Positions 15,850 through 24,698 of a stretch of DNA of 29,525 bases are shown in pieces. The first letter of the stretch is position 1. Each line of letters starts with the position of its first letter. Location of the stretch: positions 1-29,525 of the forward strand of contig NZ_DASUCC010000011.1 of the NCBI RefSeq assembly GCF_035762905.1, written 5' to 3'. The position numbers were made by a program, and so were the translations under genes. The notes under the pieces were generated by a model. It searched no databases. It was not told the origin of the DNA and was given only the letters and a program-made list of their open reading frames with translations. The stretch comes from DASYTH01 sp035762905 (lineage in GTDB: Bacteria; Actinomycetota; Actinomycetes; Mycobacteriales; Pseudonocardiaceae).

Positions 15850-17319
15850 ATGTCAGAGGCCAACCCCGTACGACCGGGCGATGCGACCTTTACCTACGCC
15901 GGTGCCACGGTCGAGCTGACGGACGCCGCGACGATCCTGGCCGCGGCCCGGGTCGGTCCGGTGGTGTTGCTGCGTGGGGCGGCGTGGCCGGCCGCGGTGC
16001 GGTGGGTCGAGGTTCGGGTGAGCAGCGCGGACGGGGAGGACGGGCCGGCGCACCTGTTCACCGGCGAGATCGGCATCGCGGACCAGGAACGGGTCCGCTC
16101 GTTGATCCTGGGCCGTGATCCGGTGGGGTTGCTGCTGTCCAAGCGGATCGAGGCCGGTGACCCGGTGGTCACGCGGATCGTGGATGGGGTGGGAGCGGTG
16201 GCGGTGGCCGCGTACCGGAAACTGGGTCTGGACTGGGCCGCAGCCCAGCCGGTGGCGGCGGACCGTGCGTCGGGCCGGCTGGTCGATGCTGACCTGGGGC
16301 TGGCGGCCGAGATCAGCTACGACCCTTCGGGCACGGTGGTGCGACTGCGTGCCGCGGTCCCGCGGGAGGAGGTCAACCCTGATCATCTACGGAGTTTCGT
16401 CGGCCTGACGTTGCAGGCGGTGCTGGAGATCGCCGGACCGGACAGCCTGCGCGGGCGGCGCTACACGGTGTCTCGGGAGCCACTGCCGGCGGTGCCGGTC
16501 ACCACCCGGTCGGTCACGTTGGATCAGGTCGGTGGACTGAGCGACGTGGTGAGCCAGTTGCGCCAGATCGCGTTGTCGTTCCAGCACCCGGAGGCGATGG
16601 CGCGGTGGGGGGCGCGTCGTCCGCAGGGCATCCTCATGTACGGACCACCGGGCACCGGAAAGACCATGCTGTGCCGGGCGTTGGCCAATGAGATCGGTGC
16701 GGACTTCCGGGAGATCCGGACGCCGGAGATCCTCGACAAGTGGCTCGGCGGGTCCGAGCGCAACATCAAACAGATCTTCCGGGACGCCCGGCGCTACCGG
16801 GTACCCACGCTCATTCTGTTCGACGAGTTCGACTCGATCATCAGCTACGCCGGTGCCGGCGGGGACGCGGCCAGCCAGGCGATCAACGCCGTGGCCGGCA
16901 TCTTCAAGCAGGAGATGAACGACCTCATCGAGGCGAACCCGAACGTGCTCGTGGTGGCCACCACGAACTTCCCGCACCGCGTTGACGCTTCCCTGATCCG
17001 GTCGGGCCGCTTCGACGTGAAGATCTCGGTGCCCAAGCCGGACGAGGACGGCCGCGCGGAGATCTTCCGCAAGATGATCCGTGGCCTGATCGCGGCGCAC
17101 GAGCAGTCCGGCTTCAGGATCTTCGCCGACGATCTCGACCTCACCGCGCTGGCCCAGGCCAGCCGTGGCATGACCGGTGCCGACATCAAGGAGGTGCTGC
17201 GTCGGGTGCAACTGGCCAAGGCCATGCAGGACGCCCGCACCGGTGGCCAGGTAGCACCGATCAACCAACACGAGCTGATCGCCAGCATCACCGACCTGGC
17301 CGGACCGCAGACCGGTTGA
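15850..17319 (+). CDS. AAA+ ATPase with uncharacterised N-terminal domain
   Basis: The 489-aa protein has a classical AAA module at about residues 222-480. It shows Walker A GPPGTGKT (265-272), pore-loop region DKWLGGSERN, Walker B LILFDEFDS (321-329), sensor 1 VVATTNFPHR, an arginine-finger segment SLIRSGRFDVKI and a C-terminal lid with SRGMTGADIKEVL. This is closest in style to the FtsH/Cdc48 group, which thread or remodel proteins in hexameric rings. Residues 1-215 are beta-rich and not recognised, and there is no protease domain or membrane segment. The ATG at 15850 is preceded by GGAGGAG. It is divergent from lanKC across about 340 bp. A role in peptide maturation, such as feeding a leader protease, is conceivable but unproven. 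Confidence 0.88.
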   Translation: MSEANPVRPGDATFTYAGATVELTDAATILAAARVGPVVLLRGAAWPAAVRWVEVRVSSADGEDGPAHLFTGEIGIADQERVRSLILGRDPVGLLLSKRIEAGDPVVTRIVDGVGAVAVAAYRKLGLDWAAAQPVAADRASGRLVDADLGLAAEISYDPSGTVVRLRAAVPREEVNPDHLRSFVGLTLQAVLEIAGPDSLRGRRYTVSREPLPAVPVTTRSVTLDQVGGLSDVVSQLRQIALSFQHPEAMARWGARRPQGILMYGPPGTGKTMLCRALANEIGADFREIRTPEILDKWLGGSERNIKQIFRDARRYRVPTLILFDEFDSIISYAGAGGDAASQAINAVAGIFKQEMNDLIEANPNVLVVATTNFPHRVDASLIRSGRFDVKISVPKPDEDGRAEIFRKMIRGLIAAHEQSGFRIFADDLDLTALAQASRGMTGADIKEVLRRVQLAKAMQDARTGGQVAPINQHELIASITDLAGPQTG

Positions 17320-17446
17320 CCCCAGATCCACAACCAACAGCGACCGCGGCGCGGCACCGGGGCTATCCCCACGGCGGCATCACCTACGAGGTCACCGGCC
17401 CGTTCCACACCTGACCGCACCGTCGCCACAAGGTCGTCCCGTGGCG

Positions 17447-18682
17447 TCAGGCCATGCCGGAGGCGAAGAGTGGGTCGTAGCCGGGGGTGCGGAACAGCGC
17501 CTGCAGTTGTCTGCGGCGTACGCCGACGTTGCTTCCCTCGATGATCGGGTAGGACAGGGCGTCCAGTAGGAATCGGGTGATGGGGAACTTCTGGTCGTAG
17601 GCGGTGACGCCGACGATAGTGATGAGGTTGTTGATCACCTCGACACCGGTTTCGGAGCCGAAGACCTTCGAGTGCAGGGCCAGTTCCGGTCCGCTGGGGT
17701 GCCCCGCAAGGACGGCGTCCAGGGCGCGCCAGGCCAGCAGCCGGACGGCTTCGATCTTTCCCTTGGCGTCGGCCAGGGTGTCGGACACGGCTTGGTGGGC
17801 GATGATCGGCACCGGTCCGCCGCGCTTCTCGGACAGCGCGAAGCGGTAGGCGATGTCGAAGGCCTGGCGCATCGCGGCCGTGGCGAAGATGCCGATCGAC
17901 GCGCCGCTGGGCAGAAACGCGTTGCGGGTCAACGCCACGCCTTGGCCTTCGGCGCCGAGGAGGTTGCCGCGCGGCACCCGTACGTCGGTGAGCCGGATCC
18001 GGGTGGTCAGGCAGCCCTTGAGCCCGGGTAGGTCGTAGTACTGCTCGACCTCGATGTGGCCGGCCAGGTGCTCGCGTTCGGCGACGATGAGCGAGATGCC
18101 GCCGGGGGTGCGGCAGACGATGGTCATCAGGTCCGGGCCGTTTCCGTCCCACCCGGGCAGGTGCGACGCCCAGGCCTTGCGCCCATTGATCACCCAGCTG
18201 TCGCCGTCCAGGACCGCGGTGGTGCGGATCCCCTCCCCCGGCCCCTCGGCGTCGAAGTTCGCGCTGCCCTCCGGCTCGCTGAAGGCCATCGCCGCCAGGG
18301 GTGCGCCGGTATCGGCCAGGAACGGCCGGACGAACCGCTCGACCTGATCCGGCGTGCCGACCTGGTAGACCGGCGCCAGCGCGATCAGCGGACCACCCAT
18401 CGAGATGACGAAGTCCGGCAGCTCCGCCGCCCATTCCTCCAGGAAGATCGCCGCGTCGACCCCGTTGGCTGCCGTACCGCCGAACGGAACCGGGATCAAA
18501 CCTTTGAGAAACCCCGCCGCGACCGCCTTCTCGATCACCGGCCGCAGCAGCAGCGCCCGGGTCAACGGGTCGGGCTCGGCCCGGGTCGCCGCGGCCAGAT
18601 CCCGCAACTGATCCCGGGCGAAACCCCGGGCGGCCGCTTTGAGCTGTTCCTGCTCCGGGGAAAGAAGGAACGAAACGGTCAT
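17447..18682 (-). CDS. Acyl-CoA dehydrogenase family flavoprotein
   Basis: The 411-aa protein has the acyl-CoA dehydrogenase layout. An N-terminal helical domain begins FLLSPEQEQLKAAARGFARD. A middle beta domain holds the FAD-contact motif AAMAFSEPEGSANFD and the segment WVINGRKAWASH. A C-terminal helical domain ends with FPITRFLLDALSYPIIEGSN. Such enzymes oxidise acyl thioesters to enoyl thioesters with FAD; some act on carrier-protein substrates or as oxygenases. The ATG at 18682 has GGAGGGG ten bases upstream and overlaps the P450 stop by 4 bp (ATGA), so both are made together. It converges with the AAA+ gene; the 127-bp gap has no clear terminator. The substrate is unknown. The frame remains open to 18856 but only within P450-coding DNA. 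Confidence 0.9.
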   Translation of the reverse strand: MTVSFLLSPEQEQLKAAARGFARDQLRDLAAATRAEPDPLTRALLLRPVIEKAVAAGFLKGLIPVPFGGTAANGVDAAIFLEEWAAELPDFVISMGGPLIALAPVYQVGTPDQVERFVRPFLADTGAPLAAMAFSEPEGSANFDAEGPGEGIRTTAVLDGDSWVINGRKAWASHLPGWDGNGPDLMTIVCRTPGGISLIVAEREHLAGHIEVEQYYDLPGLKGCLTTRIRLTDVRVPRGNLLGAEGQGVALTRNAFLPSGASIGIFATAAMRQAFDIAYRFALSEKRGGPVPIIAHQAVSDTLADAKGKIEAVRLLAWRALDAVLAGHPSGPELALHSKVFGSETGVEVINNLITIVGVTAYDQKFPITRFLLDALSYPIIEGSNVGVRRRQLQALFRTPGYDPLFASGMA

Positions 18683-19863
18683 CGGTGTGATCCCCTCCGG
18701 TCGAAGGTGAGGTGCAGTTCCGCAGGACTGTTCAGGCTGACGCCGGCCCGCCTGGGAATGTCGGCGCCCGGTTTGAGGTGGAAGTTCGTGGCCCGGGCGA
18801 GGAGTTCCTCGAAGGCGATGGCGAGTTGGATGCGGGCGAAGCCCCGACCCAGGCAATGGTGAATGCCGCTGCCGAAGGCCAGGTGCGGGTTGGTCGCCCG
18901 GCCGAAGACGAGTTCGTCGGGCCGGTCGAACCGTTGCGGGTCGCGGTTGGCGGCGTAGAAGTGCACCGCGATCCGGTCACCGACTTTGAGCGGGGTGCCG
19001 GCGAGTTCGGTGTCCCGGGTAACCGTGCGGGCCATGAACGACACGGTGGGCTCGAACCGGAGAAACTCGTCCAACTCGCCGCGCCACCAGTTCGGCGCGC
19101 GCAGGATGGGCTCGACATCGTCGCGGGTGGCCAGGTGGTAGCCGATGTTGACGATCATGCCGCGGGTGGTGTCCAGCCCGCCGAGCAGCAGGGTGGTCAC
19201 GATACCCAGACGCTCCTCAGTGGACAGTGGTCGACCGTCGACCGTCGCCGTGGTCAGCGCGGCGAGCACGTCTTCCCGGCCGGCGGGCGAGTTCTCCACC
19301 TCGGCCATCGCTTCCACGGCGAGCACGGCCACCGCCTGGAAGCTGTCCGGGGTGCTTTCCAGCGCCGCCCGGTGCACCGCCGCCACACCCCGGCTGACCA
19401 GATCGGCGTTGTCGGTGGCAAACACGATCCGGGCCAGCGACCCGGCGCTGAACGGCACCGAGAAGCCATGCACGAACTCCACCTCGCCGGTGTCGATGAA
19501 CGCGGCGATCGCCTCCCGCGCGATCCGCCGGATCTCCTCCTCATAGCGCAGCAGAAACGACCGCGAGAAATATCTGTTGAGGAACTCGCGGAACAGACGG
19601 TGGTCGGGCGGGTCGACGTCCAACGGAATGAGCCGGACCGGCACACCCCGCAGCCCGGGCTGCACCGAGCTGAAGATCTCCGGATGCGCGCACACCGTTC
19701 GCACATCCTCATATCGGGTCACCACGTAATAGCCGTCGTCGGCCTCCGTGCGCAGCACCGGACTTTCCTCGCGCGCCACGGCAAGCGCGTCGAGCAGATG
19801 CTCCCGCTGATCCTCGGCGTAGAGATCCATATTCGCCAGGATGTCCGCGACCGGTTTGTCCAC
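18679..19863 (-). CDS. Cytochrome P450
   Basis: The 394-aa soluble bacterial P450 has the oxygen-activation helix TLLLGGLDTTRGM, the E-x-x-R pair in ELDEFLRFEP and the haem-thiolate loop FGSGIHHCLGRGFA. The segment PPDHRLFREFLNRYFS is also typical. It should hydroxylate or couple an unknown substrate using external ferredoxin. The start chosen is GTG 19863, preceded by GGAGG at five bases. An upstream GTG at 19875 begins only 4 bases from the previous stop and lacks a good site. It is coupled to the acyl-CoA dehydrogenase by a 4-bp overlap, and the two may work on the same acyl substrate. No ferredoxin gene is nearby. Confidence 0.93.
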   Translation of the reverse strand: MDKPVADILANMDLYAEDQREHLLDALAVAREESPVLRTEADDGYYVVTRYEDVRTVCAHPEIFSSVQPGLRGVPVRLIPLDVDPPDHRLFREFLNRYFSRSFLLRYEEEIRRIAREAIAAFIDTGEVEFVHGFSVPFSAGSLARIVFATDNADLVSRGVAAVHRAALESTPDSFQAVAVLAVEAMAEVENSPAGREDVLAALTTATVDGRPLSTEERLGIVTTLLLGGLDTTRGMIVNIGYHLATRDDVEPILRAPNWWRGELDEFLRFEPTVSFMARTVTRDTELAGTPLKVGDRIAVHFYAANRDPQRFDRPDELVFGRATNPHLAFGSGIHHCLGRGFARIQLAIAFEELLARATNFHLKPGADIPRRAGVSLNSPAELHLTFDRRGSHR

Positions 19864-19878
19864 GCCCACCTCCACAGC

Positions 19879-20280
19879 TCAGGGATTGGCATCCGGCTGC
19901 CCGGACTCCGCCATGATGCGCCGGTGCGTCTCCACGGTGAGCGTGTGAATCGCGCGGGTCAACTCGGTGTTGGTCTTCAACTCCATTTCCTGTTCCACGA
20001 AGTCGTGGTCGGCCTTGGCCTGCTGGAAGGCCGCCGCCCGGTTCTGCCCGATCATGACGAACGTGGACAGGAAGTTCGCCTCCAGCGAGACGATGAGGGT
20101 CAGCTTGGGCCACGGGTCGGACTCGATGAACACCATCCACGCGGCGAACCCGACCGCATAGACGAACGGCATGGAACCGGCAAACGCGGTGATCGCGTCG
20201 GCAATGCGCAGCTGGAGGTCGGCCTGGCGGTGGGCGAGGACGACGGGATGGTGCCGCACGCCCTGATCGGTCGACGTCAT
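19879..20280 (-). CDS. DUF1003 membrane protein
   Basis: The 133-aa protein carries the DUF1003 pattern: ADAITAFAGSMPFVYAVGFA, a first membrane helix, then PWPKLTLIVSLEANFLSTFV and MIGQNRAAA, forming a two-helix hairpin, followed by a charged helical tail. No reaction is known for the family. The ATG at 20280 was chosen. The frame continues upstream to a methionine at 20367 with a Cys-x2-Cys-x4-Cys stretch, but that start has no ribosome site and would overlap the divergent small gene. Its stop lies 15 bp before the P450 start, so it heads the DUF1003-P450-dehydrogenase run. Confidence 0.82.
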   Translation of the reverse strand: MTSTDQGVRHHPVVLAHRQADLQLRIADAITAFAGSMPFVYAVGFAAWMVFIESDPWPKLTLIVSLEANFLSTFVMIGQNRAAAFQQAKADHDFVEQEMELKTNTELTRAIHTLTVETHRRIMAESGQPDANP

Positions 20281-20365
20281 GCCGGAGATCCTGCCCGTGA
20301 CTTCGACGGGCGCGAAGCGGCACTCCTCGCCCCGACACTGGTCACAGACCAGGAAGGAGACGGAC

Positions 20366-20548
20366 ATGAACGGCCGCGAGGACGATGGGGTGTTCGGGGT
20401 GCGTGGATGGTTGGACCGGTGGCGGAGGGCGCGCCGGCTGGCGAAGCGGCGCCGCGAGCGGGATCGGATGCGGCGGAGCGGGCGCGGGCGGCGGGAGCGG
20501 TTCAGCGACTGGGATGCCATCTCCCGCTACGCCGATCCGTTCGAGTGA
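20366..20548 (+). CDS. Small arginine-rich protein, function unknown
   Basis: The 60-aa product begins MNGREDDGVFGVRGWLDRW, has a central run dominated by arginine (residues about 20-48) and ends SDWDAISRYADPFE. I do not recognise a family. The ATG has AAGGAG six bases upstream, one of the best ribosome sites in the window, which is the main reason for calling it. It is divergent from DUF1003 (85-bp gap) and converges with the LAL regulator. A basic helical segment could bind nucleic acid or membrane; this is a guess from composition. Confidence 0.55.
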   Translation: MNGREDDGVFGVRGWLDRWRRARRLAKRRRERDRMRRSGRGRRERFSDWDAISRYADPFE

Positions 20549-20554
20549 CCCTGT

Positions 20555-23311
20555 TCAGGTCACGGCTAGCGTGGTGTCGCGGAGTTGGCGCCGGGAGCTG
20601 ATGCCGAGTTTGGTGAAGATCTTGCGCAGGTGCCATTCCACGGTGCGGGGGCTCAGGTAGAGCCGGGTGCCGATCTCGGGGTTGGACAGGCCGTCCCGGG
20701 CCAGCCGGGCGATCTGGAACTCCTGCGCGGTCAACTGCTCGTCGACGACCGGGGCGCTGCGTTTGCGCACGGTCTCGCCGGTCGCCGACAGCTCCCGGCC
20801 GGCCCGCTCGGCGAAGGCCGCCAAACCCATCTCGGACAGTGCGTCGTGCGCGGTGCGCAGATGCTCGCGGGCCTGCACCCGGTGGCCCTCCCGGCGCAGC
20901 CATTCACCGTAGAGCAGGTGGGAACGGGCCAGGTCCACGCGCAGCGCGGTGCGGCCCAGCGCCTCGATCGACTCGCGATAGCACCGGTCAGCCTCCACAC
21001 CCGTGCCACACAGGGCGCGCAGCCGGGCCGCGATCCCCACCGACCAGTCGGTCGGGATCAGCCGGGCCCGCTCAGCCGACTGAGCCGCCACGGCGGCCAG
21101 CAGCGCTTCATCGCCGGTGCGCGACGCGGCCTCGGCCAACTCGGCGGCGGCGAGCATCTGGTAGCCGACGATGTCGGCGTCGAACACCCGGCGGGCGGCG
21201 TCGCGCGCGGCGTCATGGCGGCCCAGACCGTTGGACAGCACCGCGGTGGCCCAGTCCGCCAAGCTCACCAGCCGGTGCTGCCCGCGACCCGACGCGGCCT
21301 GCGCGGTGGCCGCGATCTGCTCGGCCGCCGTCGCCTCCCCGCGGAAGGCGGCCACGGCCATCGCGGTGTAGCCGACCGGTGGGTTGCCGGTCACCTCGGC
21401 GATCCGCCGGTCCTCCTCGACCGCCGCCGCGGCGCCGGCCAGGTCCCCGGCCAGCAACTCGTTGATGGCCAGGAAGTTCAGCGCGAACTGCAACTGCACC
21501 AGCGCGCCGACCTCCCGGGCCAGCTGGACCTGCCGGGTGGCCAGGCCGCGAGCGCACTCGAAGTCCCAGGCCTCGGTGGCGAGGGTGCCGCCGGCCCGGT
21601 TGCCCAGCAGCCACAGCACCCGTCCGACCTCCTCGCTGCCGGTGTCGAGGTCGCGGACGGCGGCCAGCGCCGGGCCGAGCAATGGCGCCGCGGCCGGATA
21701 GCCCTCGGTGAACCGGGTGACCAGGGCGTCGAGCACCAGGTCGACCGCCCGGGGCGGCATCTGGGCGGCCGGTGCGGCGCGGGCGGCCTCGGCCGCTTCG
21801 CGCAGTCCGGTCGCATCTGAGCCGGCGGCCCACAGGGCGGCCCCGAGGGCCTCCAGGTACGTCTCACGCGCCCGCCCGGCATCCAGTGGCGCCAAGCGCG
21901 CCGCGGCGTGCAGCAGCAGCCGGGCCGCGTCGCTGCCCCGGCGCTGATCGAACGCGATCTGCCCACGCAGATGCTCCACCTCCGCGGCACGCACCGCATC
22001 GGGTGGACCAACCTCCACCGCGGCCAGCAGGCCCAACGCCGCATCCAGCGCACCCGCATCCCGCTTGGCCCGGGCCGCCGCCAGCTCCCGCGCGGCCCGC
22101 CGGTCCGGGTCCGGGGTGAGCAGCGCGGCCTGCTCGAGAAACGCCGCCGCGGCGACCATTCCGCCGCGCGCCTGCGCCCGGCCGGCCGAACGCTCCAGAT
22201 CGACCGCCACGTCCTCGTCCGGGGTGACCGTCGCCTGGGCCAGATGCCATGCCCGGCGGTCCGGGTCGGTGTCGGGATCGGTCACCTCGGCCAGTGCCCG
22301 ATGCACCCGCTGCCGGTCCCCCGCCGAGGCCGACCGGTAGAGCGCCGAACGCACCAGCGGATGCCGAAACCGGATCCGCGGCCCGAACTCGATCAACCCG
22401 CTCGCCGCCGCCGCGGCCGCCGGATCGGCACCCAACCCCAGCCGCCCGGCCGCCGGCCACAGCAGACCGGCGTCCCCCAGCGGCTCGGCCGCCGCGGTCA
22501 GCAACAGCAGCCGGGTGTCGGCCGGAAGCGGGTCCAGCTGGCGTAGGAACCCCTGCTCGATCCGCCCGGCCAGCCCCACCCCGTCGGCCCGGTCGAACCC
22601 GTCGGCCAACTCCACGCTCGTCCACGTCCGGGGCAACTCCTGCAACGCCAAGGGATTGCCGGCCGTCTCGGCGATGATCCGGTCCCGCACGCGCCCATCC
22701 ACCGGCCCCCGGACCACCGAGTCCAACAAGGCCCGGGCATCGGCCTCCGCCAAACCGCGGACGATCAGCTCCGGCAACCCGACCAGCTCCGGCTCGCCCT
22801 CGGGCTCACGCACCCCGAACACCAACGCGATCCGCTCGGCCAGCAGCCGGCGGGCCGCGAACGCCAGGGTCTGCGCCGAGACCCGGTCCAGCCACTGCGC
22901 ATCGTCCACAACGCACACCAGCGGTTCGTCCTCGGCGACCTCGGCCAGCAGGGTCAACACCGCCAACCCGACCAGGAACCGATCCGGCGCCGGACCCGCA
23001 CTCAACCCGAACGCCGTGCCGAACGCGTCGCGCTGCGGACCCGGCAACCGCTCCACTCGGTCCAGAAACGGCGCACACAGTTGGTGCAGCCCGGCGAAGG
23101 CCAGCTCCCGCTCCGACTCCACCCCCGCCACCCGCGCCACCCGGCAATCCGACGCCCGGCCGATCAGGTACTCCAGCAACGCGGTCTTGCCGATCCCCGC
23201 CTCCCCCCGCAGCACCACTACCCGACACTGCCCCGCCCTCGCGTCGGCCAGCAGACGATCAAGAGCCGCACACTCGGCACGCCGGCCGAGCAACCCCGCA
23301 CCACCCGACAT
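20555..23311 (-). CDS. LAL-type LuxR family transcriptional regulator
   Basis: This 918-aa protein has an N-terminal ATPase domain with Walker A LRGEAGIGKTALLEYL (about residues 35-50) and Walker B VCVVDDAQWLD (about 135-145). A long helical-repeat middle part rich in alanine and leucine follows. The C-terminus is a LuxR helix-turn-helix at about 855-910 (LTAQEFQIARLARDGLSNPE, YLSPRTVEWHLRKIFTKLGI). Large ATP-binding LuxR regulators often activate antibiotic clusters or sugar-use genes. ATG 23311 is used; GTG 23317 would add two residues. It could control the P450/dehydrogenase run or the lanthipeptide genes, but no binding site was identified. Confidence 0.93.
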   Translation of the reverse strand: MSGGAGLLGRRAECAALDRLLADARAGQCRVVVLRGEAGIGKTALLEYLIGRASDCRVARVAGVESERELAFAGLHQLCAPFLDRVERLPGPQRDAFGTAFGLSAGPAPDRFLVGLAVLTLLAEVAEDEPLVCVVDDAQWLDRVSAQTLAFAARRLLAERIALVFGVREPEGEPELVGLPELIVRGLAEADARALLDSVVRGPVDGRVRDRIIAETAGNPLALQELPRTWTSVELADGFDRADGVGLAGRIEQGFLRQLDPLPADTRLLLLTAAAEPLGDAGLLWPAAGRLGLGADPAAAAAASGLIEFGPRIRFRHPLVRSALYRSASAGDRQRVHRALAEVTDPDTDPDRRAWHLAQATVTPDEDVAVDLERSAGRAQARGGMVAAAAFLEQAALLTPDPDRRAARELAAARAKRDAGALDAALGLLAAVEVGPPDAVRAAEVEHLRGQIAFDQRRGSDAARLLLHAAARLAPLDAGRARETYLEALGAALWAAGSDATGLREAAEAARAAPAAQMPPRAVDLVLDALVTRFTEGYPAAAPLLGPALAAVRDLDTGSEEVGRVLWLLGNRAGGTLATEAWDFECARGLATRQVQLAREVGALVQLQFALNFLAINELLAGDLAGAAAAVEEDRRIAEVTGNPPVGYTAMAVAAFRGEATAAEQIAATAQAASGRGQHRLVSLADWATAVLSNGLGRHDAARDAARRVFDADIVGYQMLAAAELAEAASRTGDEALLAAVAAQSAERARLIPTDWSVGIAARLRALCGTGVEADRCYRESIEALGRTALRVDLARSHLLYGEWLRREGHRVQAREHLRTAHDALSEMGLAAFAERAGRELSATGETVRKRSAPVVDEQLTAQEFQIARLARDGLSNPEIGTRLYLSPRTVEWHLRKIFTKLGISSRRQLRDTTLAVT

Positions 23312-23372
23312 GGGCACCCGGAAACAGTAGCGCGACGGCCAGCCCAGCCCGTCAGATCGAGTCCCGCCGGGC

Positions 23373-24097
23373 TCACCAGACGAATTGCTGTCCGCCGTCG
23401 ATGTCGTAGGTGGCGCCGGTCAACGCGGTGTTGGTCATGATGTGCACGGCCAGCGCGGTGACATCGGCCGGACCGACCACCCGGCCGATCGGCAACGTCG
23501 CCCGCAGCTCGGCGCGGCGGTCCTCGAGCCGGTCACCGAGCAGCGACGCCGACAGCGGGGTGTCGACGAACCCGGCGGCGATCAGGTTGACCCGCACCGG
23601 CGCCAACTCCAGCGCCAAAGCGGGGTGAACGGCGGCAGCGCGGCGGTGGCGGCCGAGACGATCCCCAACCCGTGCCCGACCCGCCGGCCGCCGGTACCGC
23701 CCATCAACAGCAGCGTGCCACCCGGCCGCATCCGCCCCGCCGCGTGTCGCGCCAACTCCAGCCCCAGCACCACATGCCCGGACAGCGCGGCACGCACCTG
23801 GGCGGCGTCCATCTCCAGCAGCGGCCCGTAGTGCGGGCCGCCGGCGGTGACCAGCACATGGTCGATCGGCCCCGGCAACCCCTGGAAGAACTCCGCCAAG
23901 GCGGCGTGGTCGTTGGCGTCGAACGCCGCCGTGCGCTCGGTGCCGACCTCCTGCGCCGCCAGCGCGAGCCGATCCGGATCGCGTCCGGTGAGCACGACCT
24001 GCGCACCCTCGGCCCGCGCCCGCCGTGCCGTTTCCAAGCCGATACCCGCGCTGCCGCCGATCAGCACCACGGTCTGCCCGGCCAGTTCCCCGGTCAT
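23373..24097 (-). pseudogene. SDR-family oxidoreductase with a frameshift
   Basis: The gene starts at ATG 24097 with an intact Rossmann start (VVLIGGSAGIGLETARRARA) and runs in frame to about 23620. There the reading shifts and ends early at 23582. The missing C-terminal half continues in another frame to 23373 (LALELAPVRVNLIAAGFVDT, LPIGRVVGPADVTALAVHIM and GATYDIDGGQQFV). One base is missing relative to the expected coding sequence at about 23615-23627. Joined, the protein would be about 241 aa. The classical Tyr-x3-Lys pair is absent: the segment reads GTGGRRVGHGLGIVSAATAA, as in a divergent SDR subgroup. The start overlaps the preceding gene's stop. A sequencing error is as likely as true inactivation. 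Confidence 0.75.
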
Positions 24098-24698
24098 GAT
24101 CGCGCCAATCGCTGCAGGTCGGTCTCCAGCGTGGTGCGGTCCCAGCCGCCCAGATCGGCTGCGGCGTCATAGGTGGTGTGCAGGAACTCCAGCAGGACGG
24201 CGTCGGGGTCGGCGGCCGCGGCGACGGCTTCATACGGCAGCACGTGTTCGCCGTCGGTAGTGCGCGGTGGACGGGCGAACCGAACTCGCGGCGTAGCCGG
24301 GCTCGTCCTCGGCGAACGGGATAGCCACCTCCACCTCGTTCGGCGCGGCATGGATCCGGGTCGGGATGCCGAGTTCCGTCAGTGCGGCCATGGTTTCGGC
24401 GTAGAACGCCGCCACCGCTTGGCCGCCAGCGCCACACCGCGCGGTGGCGGTCGTCGCTGGTCCGGAGGTGCAGCCGGTGATCGAGAAAATCGAACTCGAC
24501 GTCGAAACCGCCGTCCTGGAACGGAATCGTCGAGGTGGTCAACCCGCGCGGGCTGACGTAGACGGTGACGTGCCACCAGTGGTTGACCCTCGGGGCGTAG
24601 GCCGTGCGGACCTTGCCGACGATCTGGGTCCATATGTGCAGCGTGTCTTTCGTGTCGGCCCAGTCGGCCAGCCGCAGTCGCGGCCACCCGGTGCTCAT
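24094..24698 (-). pseudogene. DUF5996 family gene, internally deleted and frameshifted
   Basis: The beginning (ATG 24698) is typical: WPRLRLADWADTKDTLHIWT, QIVGKVRTAYAPRVNHWWHV and FDVEFDFLDHRLHLRTSDD. At about 24440 the reading shifts, apparently a 2-base gain and a 1-base loss close together, into VAAFYAETMAALTELGIPTR and VAIPFAEDEPGYAA. It then shifts again near 24265 into EHVLPYEAVAAAADPDAVLL and AADLGGWDRTTLE. The family is about 300 aa long; here about 200 codons remain, so a central block of roughly 100 or more residues is gone. Function of the family is unknown. Both ends keep ATGA overlaps with the neighbours, so the operon structure outlived the gene. Confidence 0.75.

Noticed and set aside
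17320..17446. Terminator between the convergent AAA+ and dehydrogenase genes
   Set aside because: Only a 4-bp GGGG/CCCC stem without a T-tract is visible.
20281..20367. Longer DUF1003 start with a Cys-x2-Cys-x4-Cys motif
   Set aside because: No ribosome site at 20367, and it would overlap the well-supported start of the divergent small gene.
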